Positions 7,860-19,822 of a stretch of DNA of 25,567 nt are shown piece by piece. The translations under genes and the position numbers were made by a program. The stretch comes from Gnetum montanum. Its lineage: Eukaryota > Streptophyta > Gnetopsida > Gnetales > Gnetaceae. Location of the stretch: assembly GCA_015680685.1 (NCBI GenBank), contig MNCI01027447.1, forward strand, positions 507,998 through 533,564, read 5' to 3'. Positions within the stretch are counted from its first letter, which is position 1; every line of letters begins with the position of its first letter. Below the pieces are notes generated by a model. It was not told where the DNA came from and did not search any database. It was given only the letters and a program-made list of their open reading frames with translations.

Positions 7860-8580
7860 TTAAAATGTTTAATGTCTTTTAAACTCCAAGAAAGATTCAT
7901 CTTGAATCTCTCGGTTCAGTACATTCAATAAAATTTGTATGTACTTTTATATTCTAGTCTTTAAAATAAGGACTTTGATTTACATATGTATGTTGATATT
8001 GCAATTAATTCAACCATTTAATATTGTAACCATTTTAAATGCTGTGGTAGATTATTGTGCCTAACTTGATCTACTTGTAAATGCAATTCATGGGTGTTTA
8101 TTTTTGTTGCCTCTAACATCTATAAAAAATATTATTAAATCCCCTTTTAATGGCACCAAAGATTCATTGATGCTTCCTTACATATTCTAAATTGTATTTT
8201 CTTTTACTAAACAAAGATTCATCAATTTCAATAAATTTTCTTTCTTTACCAATTTTTTCTCTATTTGAAAGCAAGACATTTCCACAAACATTTTTGCAAA
8301 AATTAAAACAATCAAGTGCTTTGAAATTAGATTGTTGAATATAATGTAATTCTTTGGTAATTTTCAGCACCAATTGGATGTAAGACACAAATTTTCGAGT
8401 AACATGGAAACTTGAGAATCATGTTGCATCTTGGATGTGTTTTTGCTCCTTTTTAAGAAATCCTAATTCCATTCCCTTTCTTTATTCCAGAATCATACTT
8501 TATTATGACAAATAATAGACTAAAAAGTTGACAAAACGATATACATTTCTCAGTGGTCATTGTAAGGCTAATAAAATTAT
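7860..8580 (-). pseudogene. Merlin-type (IS1016/ISXO2-like DDE) transposase relic
   Basis: The family moves DNA transposons by cut-and-paste using an RNase H-like DDE core. From 8388 to about 7860, one continuous minus frame, ignoring stops, follows this family's core in order and spacing: FNFCKNVCGNVLLSN, then KIGKERKFIEIDESLFSKRK (first Asp, codon 8223-8221), IFGAIKRG, IKLGTII, a tract ending NGYN, YQHTYVNQSPYFKD, and HTNFIECT (Glu, codon 7926-7924). The second catalytic Asp appears replaced by Ser. Several expected Trp codons are stops (for example TGA 8166-8164 before IFGAI). Weaker N-terminal similarity (CISFCQLFSLL) extends to about 8580 in other frames. It is clearly dead. Its right flank is unassigned and its left flank runs to LTR A. 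The family call is strong from motifs; host range is discussed in the findings. Confidence 0.85.
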
Positions 8581-9304
8581 TCTTGTAAATCCAAAGCTAT
8601 GATGAGATATCATTCTCAGACAAAAAATTATACTATGTTAAAATGAGAAAAGCCACCAAAGCAGATCGGATGAAAACAAAAACAAAGAATAAATTTTTAT
8701 TTTGAAGACCATTTTTGTTTAGATTTCACTCTCTAATAATGCTCTTTGAAGATCTGCAATGGGAAGTTGGTATTTCACCGAAGATGACCAAAAAAAATCT
8801 CTTGAGTACCTTATTCCTTTATTAAAACGTAAAATGAAGATACAAATATCAGTGTAGCTTGATACATTTATGTATTACGCAAAGTGGGCAAATTAACCAT
8901 AACTAGCCACTTAAAGTTCAACCTGCCCTATGGTCGATTGCCTCATCCGCTTGCTGCCTTAACTCTAGACGTGCCTTGAATTTTGGAGGACAATCCATAT
9001 TCCTCTTTTTTATGGGATTAGCAGTCCAGAAACCTTAATGTATTTTGATGTCAGTCTCTGTGGGTGGGTGTTAGCCATCACTTTTACAAGTCCTCCATAC
9101 TTATAAATCGGGATACTTGTGTGTAGCTTTAATGATAGCTTTTAAAATGACATCTTCAAGGAGCATTATAATCTCAATGGTGTGGGCCATCTTTTAAGGG
9201 TTAAAGGACCTTAATTTGGCCATTGGAAAACTAATCTGTGCTTTGCCTTTGCTGTGTATCGAAGTTTTGTTATTTTTAGCAAACAATTATCACGTGTCGC
9301 GCTG
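8581..9304. other. unassigned AT-rich sequence
   Basis: I see no gene, LTR terminus or RNA. It may contain the 5' end of the Merlin-like element, since the transposase reads out of this side, but no inverted repeat partner was found by eye. Confidence 0.4.
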
Positions 9305-10458
9305 TGTTGGGGTCGGGCGTGGAGTTGAATGAGTTCTTATAAAAGTCAAAACTTAGAAGTAATTATTGAAAATAAATTAAACAAGAACACCAAAAGGAAC
9401 ACACAATGATATCTGTGGTTAAGCTCACTATCATTATATTATTGAAGAACAAACAATGGTAGAGGATAGATCCTTACATACTACACACTTCCCATAGGCC
9501 AATCAACATATCTCCATACATAGTATCTTGCAAGACTCCAAATAATCTTGCAAGGCTAAGAATGAAATGGTGCTCTTGCAAAGCATACTAAAAAACCCTT
9601 ATGGCAAAATTACAAATACTTGATAATCCAAGTGAAACCATTTAGAGCAAACTAAACTAAATGAGATTTTTTCTCAGAGGTAATCTAAACTTCTTAAAGC
9701 AACTAGATCAATATATAGGATATTGATAAAAAAGTTTAATAAACAAGATATGATAAAAAATAAGGTATAAAAAATGAGAAAGGAAAGTCCTATTTCATGG
9801 AAAGAAAAGTCCTATTTCGTGGAATGAAAATTGATACAAATAGATTAATGAACAAGAAACATTTCAACCCTATAATATTAAATAGACAATGGTGGTGCAT
9901 CTTTCCAAAAGATGAATTTAGACCTAAATTAGTGTGGTTGCAAAATACAAACTAGTCAAAAGCTTTTGTAGATATTCAATTCCCAAACTTTCCTAGCCAC
10001 TTCAAGTTTAATAGAGTGAAGTAAACAACTTGGATGACATTTTATTTTTCAACTAACAGCTACCTAGGACATCCTAATCAAGGATTGGATGTTCACTTTA
10101 ACAACTCCCTTTAGTTTTGGTGGGATGTTCCAAACAAGGATGGATGTTCACCTTCTCATTGGTCTACATCTAACCTAGATGTCCTAGTCAACTTGGGATG
10201 CATCAACTTAGGACATGCATCCTAGGTGAGGTTCTCTCACTTGAACTCAACAAGGCCTCTTCTCAGACATCCACACTTGGTGTGGAATGCTCTTGCATCT
10301 GAGGCTATAGAAAAAAAGTTTTGAATTCTTCAAATTGGCTTCCTTGGTTCCTGAATCTCCTGAACTGACATAAAACATCTTCCTAACTTCATGTTCTTGA
10401 TTCGTGCTCATCCAATTAAGTGAGACTTGCACATATTCATAAAAAGAGTAAGAAAACT
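9305..10458 (-). mobile_element. probable copia-type LTR remnant (U5-like end at 9305)
   Basis: On the minus strand the sequence ends ...CGCCCGACCCCAACA at 9305, a plausible LTR terminus. Before it come 'ttgttcttcaataatataatg' and 'accacagatatc', which look like the R-U5 part of a copia LTR. The matching start is not certain. TGTTAGGG at 13524 on the same strand is a candidate partner, with a later insertion between. The middle of the stretch shows nothing else that I recognise. Confidence 0.35.
10080..10155 (+). repeat. short direct repeat
   Basis: AAGGATTGGATGTTCACTT (10080-10098) and AAGGATGGATGTTCACCTT (10137-10155) are near-identical, 57 bp apart. A further 'gatgttcc' lies between them. 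Confidence 0.6.
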
Positions 10459-11463
10459 TGTTAGAGTTTCGCTTTACATCTTCTCTTGGTAACTCTAATA
10501 TATCAGGATCTATTTATGACTTGGAAGTATGATCATAACTCTGATCCAAAAGATAACTGTAATTCGTAATCCTTTCTATAATTATGAGTATTGTAAGTCT
10601 TATTAACTACTTATGAACCCTTTAAGAATGAACATATTCATGTTGATATAGTTTCATAACTTAGTAAAATCATAAGTTATTTTATATAATCTATAAAAGT
10701 ATTGTTTTTGATTCTGGTAAATTGTAACAACATTTTTGGACTTGCTATTACTCTAGGTTAGGTTATACTAAGTATATAAGAACTTGTATTTCAATGATGT
10801 TGCTTTGGTAGTGCTACAACTTTTATGTTGTTGTAGCATTTATTGAAATTATGGATTTATGGCATAATTATTATGCTTGTTGATAAACTAATATCCTTAG
10901 TTTTATGTAGGCTGGAGCATTCTAGCTCCTTCAATGATATACTGCTAAGTTGGTTCAATTGTTATCAAGAATTGATTGACTACTACCTTGATTGTAGCCT
11001 TTCCTTCTCTTCTTTGTAGCCTTTGTAGCTACTCCTTTCATGAATCCTTAATTCAGGTTTATTGTGCTAACTTTCTTCATCTTAACCATGATGCATTAGT
11101 CTCCCTTTTGGTGTTGGATATATTTGTCACTTTAGCTTCTTGTGACTTTACGTCTTTTCTTAGGTACCATTTGGTAGAGTTGGGGGCTTCTTAGATCTTC
11201 TACTTCTCTTTGTACTTTATGATTCTAAGCTTTCTTTATTCATGGTCTTATAAATCACCACCATGATATCCTTTTGGCTTATGAGTTTTTTTATTATTAA
11301 TTCACATTCTAATCTACCATACATACAAAGTATAGACTTAAGTTCTTTTATAATTCATAAATATTTATATCTTTTAGTAAACTATCATAACCTTTCATAA
11401 CTATTTGTGATTTAAGTTAAGAAACTAATGAATGTATCTTGACTTAGAGGATGCATTCTAACA
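10459..11463 (-). mobile_element. copia-type 3' LTR (1005 bp)
   Basis: On the minus strand it opens TGTTAGAATGCATCC at 11463 and closes AACTCTAACA at 10459, giving matched inverted ends (TGTTAGA/TCTAACA). A purine tract CTTAAAGGGGAG lies immediately before it (11475-11464), so it is attached to an internal region on its right. The flanking bases (AAACT left, CTCCC right) do not match, which argues against a solo LTR. It is likely the 3' LTR of a minus-strand copia element, either E or another copy. Confidence 0.65.
10788..10849. repeat. two-tier inverted repeat inside the copia LTR
   Basis: Outer arms are ATTTCAAT (10788-10795) and ATTGAAAT (10842-10849). Inner arms are TGCTACAAC (10812-10820) and GTTGTAGCA (10830-10838) with a 9-nt loop. 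Both pairs are perfect and share one centre region, so an RNA or single-stranded DNA hairpin is possible. Confidence 0.7.
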
Positions 11464-11475
11464 CTCCCCTTTAAG
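11464..11475 (-). other. polypurine tract before the copia LTR
   Basis: CTTAAAGGGGAG on the minus strand is directly adjacent to TGTTAGAATG. It would prime plus-strand DNA synthesis. Confidence 0.65.
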
Positions 11476-13523
11476 TATGAGTTTCTGAACTCACTTCTTC
11501 ATATTTGCAAATTCATGAATAATTAAATTTCTTCATGCTTTTATTTTGGTAAAATTATTCTTAATACCTCCTTTTTTACCTTTTAATCATGAAATTGAAA
11601 ACATGATGATTTAAATTCTTCTTCTTTTTATATCTAGTTATAATATTCTATTTTTTTGGTTTGAGCATTTTTATAAAGTTGAAAAATTTGAAGATGAATT
11701 ATTGTGAGGATTTCATTATTCAATTAAATTATCTTGAAATTTGTGCCACCATCATACATGAAATGAGATTTGAGTGATGCTTTCATTTGATTTTCTTGGG
11801 ATTGGGGATTAAGGTCTTAACACCCATCTTTGGTAAGAATCTCTTTAAAGGATCACATCATATTGCATTTTAGTTCTAGTGGTTGTGAGTTTGCTTAAAT
11901 ATAAAATGTTTGCCTTTCTTTCTTAGAGTATGTGGGATAATTTTCCATTTCTTACTTGAGTTTAGTCTTTCTTCATTTGAGTGTATTTTGCTATTTGTGG
12001 GACTAAAACTCTTACCACATTATCCTACAATGGGATACATGGGACTTATATAATACTTTGTTGTAATTTATATGATTTTGTAGTTGAAATAATTTTGTCA
12101 TCTTCTTATGGTGGGTCAAACTTGAAAAATATTTTTCTTGAAAATCACACTAAAAGCTTGCATGAAATAGGATTGTAATAAACATTCACCTCTAAGCCTT
12201 TATGACTTGGCGTTTCAGAATCAACCAACAACTGTATTCCAATTTTAAGAAAGGATTGTTTACTATATTATGTTCTTATTTCAGTAACTGATTAGGGTTT
12301 GAATGCTTTTATCTTCTATGTTTCGTTATTTGTTACACATGTAATACTAACTTTTCCATATTTAGAAGTGACTTTTTACATAAATTTCTTCTTTTGGGTT
12401 TTAGCATTGATGCCGTTTTCTATAATTTTAGATTGATGTAACTCCTTTTTTAACATGTATCTCAACTAGTAGGAAAATGATGTAGATTGGTATCCTTTAG
12501 TGCAAATTGTAAGCTTGAATTCATAACATATTTAATTGGTCCTTTGCTCATCCTTGTTTCTTTCTTATTTAATCATTTTTCTTTTCAAATTTTGATGATA
12601 TTCTTTGTGTTACATTATGTTTACCACTATTGTTTATTTATAATTCTAAAAATGACATCAAAGTAAAATTTTGAATATAATCTAAGATAATATGAGACTA
12701 AAAACTTATAAAGAAAGACTAGGAACATGTTTTACAGCCTCCAAACATGATGAGACAAGGTTGAATTAGAAGATAAACATCATTTGAGTCTTGAATTCAA
12801 CATATGTATGCAAAGTGAACAAAACCATTATAAACATGCATAACCTCTTAAATCAACATTTAAATGGCTTAAAATGCCTTTAGAAACATGATAAAAGACT
12901 ATGAAAAGCTAAATAATCTTGAAATAAGTACATACAAAGAGATTTATGTGCTTTTACATAAAATTAGCATAAAAGAGTTGAAAACCATGAACTTGAACAT
13001 GAAAATAGAGAGAAATTTGCTTGAAGTTGCAAATGAGAAGTAAATTCCTTGAATTAAAGCATAAAACCACATATAAATTTTTCAAATATTTACCATAAAC
13101 ATGAGGAAACATATATTTAACTTTATAAACTTAAGAGAACTTGAAATTGAAACATGTGAAAATGCATGAAATTGTGAGAAACTATGAAAGAAAAACTTGC
13201 AAGAAATTGGTAGAAGAAAACATGAGAAGGAATTCACTTCTTAAATTGGGAAGACCATGATGTAAGAATGTAAGAAAGGAGAAAGGGGAAATCTAAGAGA
13301 GCTTTTCCAAGCACACAAAGCTTGTACAAGAATCCTCAAGAATTGAAGAAATGAAAAGATTCTATTCAGTTTAATTCAAATGCAAAAGTAAGGAAAGTTA
13401 CAATGAAAAGGTTTACCCCTATTTGTACATATTGTTTGGAAGAATTTTCCTCTTAGATCATGGACCACACATGAAAGCTCTTGGCACCTCCTTGCTCTTT
13501 TTGTAGTTTTCTCCATCCCTAAC
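11476..13523. other. unassigned AT-rich sequence between copia LTR and copia coding region
   Basis: No protein family, RNA or repeat boundary is convincing here. By position it is the 3' non-coding part of a minus-strand copia element. Its right-hand 250 bp (13270-13523) read on the minus strand like an LTR start: TGTTAGGG, 'cattgtaac', then a pyrimidine-rich stretch. Confidence 0.4.
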
Positions 13524-13545
13524 ATTCTAAGTCCCCTCTTTTGCA
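13524..13545 (-). other. candidate polypurine tract / LTR junction of copia E
   Basis: On the minus strand, AAAAGAGGGGACTTAGAA is followed at 13524 by TGTTAGGG. The distance from the end of the E coding region (about 150-250 bp) is typical for a copia 3' LTR. It competes with the better-formed junction at 11463. Confidence 0.4.
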
Positions 13546-13699
13546 AAACAAAAGTAATTATAATATCTATTACATCAAGATAAACACACCAATAAGAAAG
13601 TATACCACTACTTCCTCCTCTAATTAACATTAAAGAAAATAGAGATGGAGGAGTTAGAAGACACACATTCACACTATTTATAAGACATCCTTCTTTAGT

Positions 13700-16600
13700 G
13701 TCTAATGTATAAGGATCATGGAGTTAGAGCGTTGAGAATCTTCTTTATTTACTTCTTTAACTTTTGAGGTTCCAATTATCTTTAATAGGTAGTCCAACTT
13801 GTAGGCTTCAAGTGGCTTTATGAGGATGTCAATAAATTAATCTTGAGTAGATGCATACTTGGGTGAGATTTTGCCCTATTTTACTTCTTACTTGATAAAG
13901 TAGTACTTGATATCAACATGCTTGGACTTCTTGTGAAGGACATGATCCTTTGAAAATTGAATTACTGATGTGTTGTGCACCATGAGTTCAATGGACAAAA
14001 AGACTTCAAATTCCAATTAAGTGAAGAGCTTCTTGAGCCACAAGATGTGTTGGATGTAATTTGCCATTACAAGTAATTCAACATCACATGATGATATAAC
14101 TATGATACTTTGTTTCTTGATACTCCAATAGATCGGTTTGTCTCCATGGAAGATGATTGAGCTTGATGTAGACTTCTCTCTTGAAGATCTCCTTCCTAAT
14201 TAGCATCACAAAATGCATGGAAGTTGCCATATTCTTTGAAAAATTCAAAAGTTCATGGTTCCTTTTATATATCTCAAGACATGCTTGAGAACATTCATGT
14301 GACTTAGGTTAGGTTTTTGCATGAATCTTGAAAGATAGGATGTGATAAATTTAATATCATACATTGAGTAATAAAGAAACCTCAGGGATCCTATCATGAT
14401 TCTATAGAGAGAAGCATCAACTAAGGGACTTTCATCTTTGACTTGGTTTTTGAGGTTTGGAGGGAGTGGAATGATGAAAATTCTTGCATCTTTTAGGCTA
14501 TATTTTTCTATGATATTTTCACCAAATTTAGTTTGATGTATTTTTAATGCATCCTCCTCTTACTCGTGTTTCTAACAAGTACCTTAGTACTCATAGATCC
14601 TTCATCTCAAATTATTCTTTCATGTCTTTCTTAAAGTTTGAAATTAATTTTTTAGAAGTTAATAGGAAGACCAAGTCATAAACATATAAAGAGATAACAA
14701 TTACATCAATTCCTATATGCTTGAAGTAAAGAGTAGGCTCAAACATACAACTTTTATAGTCACTTTTGAGAAAAAAATCATTAATTCTACAAAACCAAGT
14801 TCTTGGAGCTTGCTTAAGTCCATAGAAAGTCTTGTTGAGCTTGCATACTTTCTCTTCTTGGTCTTGAATTCTAAACCCTTCTAGTTAGATAATGTAGACT
14901 TCTTCTTCTAGCACATCATTGAGAAAGACTAAGTTGATATCCATTTGATACATTTTCACCTTGAGAGGGGCTTCGATGGAGATCATGAGCTCGATAGTTT
15001 TAAATCTTGCAAGAGGGGTAAAGATTTTTTCATAGTCACTGTTCTTCTTTTGCTTAAAGCCCCTTGCTACCAACCATGCCTTATCAATAGAGATGTTGTG
15101 TTGTTTATCAAATTTGGTTTAAAATAACATTTTGACATTATTTATCTTTTTGATATTTTGTTTATCCATTAAGGGCCATGTGTTATTCTTCAATATTGAA
15201 TCATACTCCCTTTGCATTACATCCATTCTTTAATTTTTAGGAGTTTCTTCAGATGTAATGGTTCATTAATTAGGGTTGAGTAAGTAACATTAGATTTTTC
15301 TTGGCTTCTTGTGTATTATCTTTGGAAGTTAGTATTTAAGATTTGGGATGAGGGATGATTTTTTTCACCCATGGTCTTGGCTCATAGGCCTCTTCCTCCT
15401 TCTTCTTGTCTTCTCATGGTTGTAGAATGATTTAAACCATAAGTTTTTCTCATCCAATATTACACTTGTTGATACATGCTACTTCTTCTCAAGTGGATCA
15501 AAACATTTGTAGCTACTTGTCTTGGAATCATATCCAAAAAGGACACACTTTCTACCTCTATCATCTAGCTTCTCCACAAGAGCATTGGGGATCTTCACAT
15601 ATCATACACATCTAATGACTTTGAGATGGGAGAGATTTGACATCCTACCATATAATAACTCATAGAAAATTTTCTCACCTATGGGAGGTGTAATAAGACT
15701 ATAAAAAATATAGATGACTATGTGAACTATATCATTCCTATAGAAATTAGGAAAGGGATGCATGCTTTAACAAACATCTACACATTTCTTGGATCACACT
15801 ATTTTTCCTCTTAGTTACTTCATTACTTTATGGTTTATACTCATATTTAGTTTTCTTTGGAATACCATGATCTTTACAAAATTCATTAAATTACTCATTT
15901 ACAAATTCACCTCTTTTATCACTTCTTATGAATTTGAGTTTTAAGCCAAGCTTATTTTCCACAAATGTTCTTGAAATTTTGAAAGAGCCCAAACACTTCA
16001 TCTTTGAAATGGAGGATGTAGGTCCATGTGTATCTAGAAAAATCATTAACCATTAAAAAAATATTTATCTCCTTCATGAGAAATGGTGGGCATTAGACCT
16101 ACAACATCCATGTGGATTAGCTCCAAAGATTTGGTTTTTCTTTCACTTATGTTGGAATGTGGAAGTATCTTTTGCTTACCCTTTGACATGTATCACAAAT
16201 GTCTTGAGACACTTCATGAAAATTGAATCCTATGGCTAATTGATTCTTGATGAGATTAAGAAGGTTCGAGTAGGAGGTATGAACAAGCCTGCAACACCAC
16301 AATCTTATCATGTCATGCTTGGGCGATTCTTGACTTGGACTTACATGAGTGGAGTGCATTACTTCAAAATAATAGATCTAATTTTCTAACATGTAATCCT
16401 TTGTAACTAGATCATGAATATTTGAGATGAAGCATCATCATTTTCAAAGATAAGATTATTGTCTTTTCTTCACATTCAATCAATTGAAAGGAGGAAATTA
16501 GATAATTGAGAAACATATAATACATCATGGACTTGGATGGGGTGATCATTATCAAGAAAAATTTGACACTTACCAATGCCTATGATTTTTACATAAGCCC

Positions 16601-17330
16601 CATTGCCTACTCTAATTGAACCAAGGCTTTTATCATCTTCAAACTCTATGAAAAAATCTTTATGAGGAGTCATATGATTACTACATCCATTATCAACTAT
16701 TCAAGTAGAAGGACTAATTTTCGTAGTCATGCAGAAAGTAGTAAAATTAGTTTTAGAGCCATTATATACTTACTTACCTTTATCTTGGACTAATGAAGAA
16801 TCTCCTTCTTGTAATGTTTGATTGTTGCATTCTTTAATGGTGAGATTTTTAAATCCCATTTTCCCCTAATACTTGTTCTCCATGTGACCTTTCTTTTTGT
16901 AATGCTTTCACCATGGAATTAATAAAGATGGTGTAAAGGTGCTACTCCTTGATTGAAAGTTGAATCTTCTACTTTCTTTTCTTTTTCTTGGGCCTCTTCC
17001 TTTATCTCTAAAATTTGATGGTTGCCTCTGTTAAGATGATGCTTCACTCCTTTGGAAATTTATTCTTCCTCTTTCTCTTATTCGTATGCCTCTACCTTTT
17101 GAAGAATTTTGAGCAACATAGACATTATCTTGTCTTGATGATAAAATTTTTTCAACTCTTGAAGAGCTCTTAGGTTTAATACAAGTTCATATAATGTATA
17201 ATTAGAGAGGTATTTGGTTTGAACTATGGTTTCCAAAATATTAACAAACCCATAATCATCACACAACATAGCCATAACTTTAGGAATCTTTTGTTGTATG
17301 GAGTAATTATTGTTGATTTTCAAAAGTAGA
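13700..17330 (-). pseudogene. Ty1/copia polyprotein relic (element E)
   Basis: Copia polyproteins supply capsid, protease, integrase and reverse transcriptase/RNase H in that order, and that order is seen on the minus strand. The gag helical region is at 17323-17078 (TLYELVLNLRALQELKKF). A degenerate zinc knuckle (KHYKKKGHMENKY, Cys positions changed) is near 16900-16870. Protease VDNGCSNHMT is near 16695-16665 (expected DSG is DNG). The GAG-pre-integrase part is at 16359-16147 (YSNLLNLIKNQ, CDTCQRVSKR). Integrase core fragments lie at about 16080-15800 (NDFSRYTW). Reverse transcriptase starts VARGFKQK at 15070 and includes QMDINLVFLND; its YVDD box reads YVYD (14686-14675). The RNase H end has SKHVDIKYYFIK, then IDILIKPL near 13810. 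Frameshifts and stops abound. The N-terminus and 5' LTR are missing beyond 17330. Confidence 0.9.
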
Positions 17331-18195
17331 AGATAATAACTTATTATTTTTATAAGATTTTATTTTAATAAAATATAAGAAATTTTTGGATTCATGAAAA
17401 ATTTTAATGTTATTTTGGCTACAATTCATATATATATATTTAATTTTTAGGGTTATCTTATCACTGGGACTATATTGTGTTAATTTTAGTAAACTTTGCC
17501 CCACTTGTCACATATATATCCAAGGTATCTCTTGGAAATTTTTATCATGGAATCATTAATGTAATATCAGAACAAATTTTGCTATTTGATCATCAGTTCA
17601 TCAATATTTCAAAAATTCGTTAATTCATCAACATCATTCATCATTATTTACTCAATCTTCAAAGTTGAAGAGCGAGAATTAGGTGGTATTCACTATTTCA
17701 ATCATATATCTATCAATTTGCAACATTTTTTTAGTGATTCTAAATTTATTTGAAAGCTAGAAAATTTGGCTACATGTAGTTAAAATTTCATTATAATATA
17801 GATTGTAATCTTGGAGATATTTTCTTTGAGATTTGACATACTTTTTTAGTTCCAAAAGGTTACTAGAGTGAATGACAACTAATGATTGGACATTTATCCA
17901 TCATCTCGCAATGGTTTGATGTGATTTAAGATTCATTTGAAAGCTAATCACTTTAAAAAGGCTTAGCTAAAATTTTAGCATTCAAAATGCAACAAAGTTA
18001 GAGTTATCATCTATCAAACTTGCACTACTAGAATTACTACAATTTTGATAGGTTGGAAAGAACATAATATAATTGCAGCTTATGTATATCTTTTATAGTA
18101 GTTATTATTTCCAAGTTTAGAGAAAATGCTAAGATTTAATTCATTGTTAAAATAAGATAACTAAATAATTTTTTTGTTGCTCAAAATTCCTTTAC
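17331..18195 (+). mobile_element. probable 5' LTR/leader of copia element D
   Basis: It lies between the truncated gag of E and the primer site of D at 18197, where the 5' LTR of D is expected. I could not define clean TG..CA ends. It contains a diverged direct repeat of about 85 bp (17704-17788 and 17891-17975), recognisable by 'atyTATCAAT..GCAA', 'ATTTGAAAGCTA' and 'GTTAAAATTT/GCTAAAATTT'. Confidence 0.4.
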
Positions 18196-18196
18196 T

Positions 18197-18213
18197 TGGT
18201 ATCTAAGCTAGGT
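18197..18213 (+). other. primer binding site of copia element D (tRNA-iMet type)
   Basis: TGGTATCTAAGCTAGGT differs slightly from the TGGTATCAGAGC type sequence complementary to initiator tRNA-Met, the usual copia primer. It is followed 13 bp later by the gag ATG. Confidence 0.75.
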
Positions 18214-18225
18214 TCATCTTCAAAA

Positions 18226-19822
18226 ATGAGCATAAAAGACATAGCTAGAAGCTACATCATCTTTGATGGCTCTCAAGATTTTAGCCTATGAAAAAGGACG
18301 ATGAAAGACATTCTCAAAAATAATGAATATCGGAAAATAGTTGAAATAGGTTTCAAATTCATCCATATTTTTGAATATTTCACCAGATTACAAATTAAAG
18401 AATATGAAACAATGAAGAAGAATAACAATTTGGCTCACGTGATGTTATTGGCTAGTGTCTCATAACTTATTGCTGGTAGATACAATCTTCATACTATTAG
18501 TAAAGAAGTATAAGATAATAAAAAATTAGAATACAAAGGAAGCTTGAAAAATGAAAAATTCTAGTAACTAATTTGTAAACAAAAAGTTGATACCTTGGAA
18601 GTGAGAAGAAATAAAAGTGTCAGAAACTTATTGAATAGAATGTATGACAACTTATGAAAAATAGATGAATAGGCAAAAAGTTCAAAAAGTTATTAAGCTC
18701 TCTACATATATCCAAGATTTTAAAACATGATGGAAAACATTACTCTTTCAAAGGATTTCAACATGCTTAGTATCAATAAATTAGTTGCTCAAGTTAGAAC
18801 CCTATAAATTAGGAAGAATAACTAATAATCTAGTGAAGATGGTCAAGCCTACATAACTAACCAAAGAGGAAGAGATAGATAAAGGAATATTTAGAGAAAA
18901 AGAAAGATTCAATTGTTAGAATATAGATCAAGAAATAAACTTAGAAAAAATGGTAGTCAAAATACAAGAGGAAGAGGAATAGGTAGATGGAATTAATTTG
19001 GAAGACAAATATTGGGTCAAGACTTAGTTCCATATTGTAAATTTTGCAAAGGAAAAGATCATACCATTAACCAATGCTATACCAGAATTAGTTTTAAAAT
19101 AACACATGGATAAACTTCACAAATATAACAAGATACTCCTTTATCATCTCAAAAGGATAATCAAGAAGAAGAGCCATGAAATTATGCAACCTTTAACTCA
19201 ATTAGAGAAATAAAGTAAGATTCCTAGATTATAGACAGTGGGTGCTCCAATCACATGATACCCTACAAAAATTAGCTTCTAAATTACAAAACAAACAATA
19301 GTCTTGGCAACATGAAATTTGGAGATGGAAAATAATTAGTTATAGAAGGAATAGGAGATTGTATAATTAAATTAAACAATAGACAAAAATTCATCATTTG
19401 CAATGTGTATTATGTTCCTAATCATTCCAACTCTCTCATCTTTGTTTAAAAAGTATCTAATGGAGGAAATAATGTCAATTTTCAAAAGAAATTTCTATAT
19501 TATCAATAAACGTAATGGTGAAGAAATCATGAAAATCAAAGCCTTGAATAGCAGAATGTTACTATCTCAATGAAAAAGAAGACATAAAAAACAATCATAC
19601 TACTAGAGAAAATCATGTCACAACATAAGCCAACCAAATGCCAAACAAAGATGAAGTTAAGGAAAAGAATAATGAGGATTTTAGCAAGTTTGGAATTGGG
19701 CATGAAAGGTTAGTCACACCTCCTATCACAAAATTAAAAGAATGATCAAACATGAAAAACCTACAAGAATAACAATTTCAGATATTCCTAAAGACAAATG
19801 TGAGACTTGCATATAAGAAAAG
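18226..19822 (+). pseudogene. Ty1/copia gag-protease-integrase relic (element D)
   Basis: From ATG 18226 the gag start reads FDGSQDFSL-stop-KRTMKDIL, where the stop (TGA) sits at the usual Trp. The zinc knuckle CKFCKGKDHTINQC (19036-19077) is intact as CX2CX4HX4C. Protease follows as IIDSGCSNHMI (19228-19260), preceded by TAG at the usual Trp. The GAG-pre-integrase zinc finger begins with GHERL and, after a frameshift, HTSYHKIKRMIKHEKP. It ends at DKCETCI just before 19822, where the LTR of element C starts. The rest of integrase and all reverse transcriptase are absent from this side. It carries many stops and several frameshifts. Its order and motifs are firmly copia, and it is older than element C. 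Confidence 0.9.

Noticed and set aside
10459-11463. solo LTR
   Set aside because: The flanking five bases do not match, and a polypurine tract adjoins one end, so it is better read as a 3' LTR with internal sequence attached.
10976-12178. small plus-strand open frames (10976-11194 and 11981-12178)
   Set aside because: Short, no motif, in LTR or unassigned AT-rich sequence; they look like chance.
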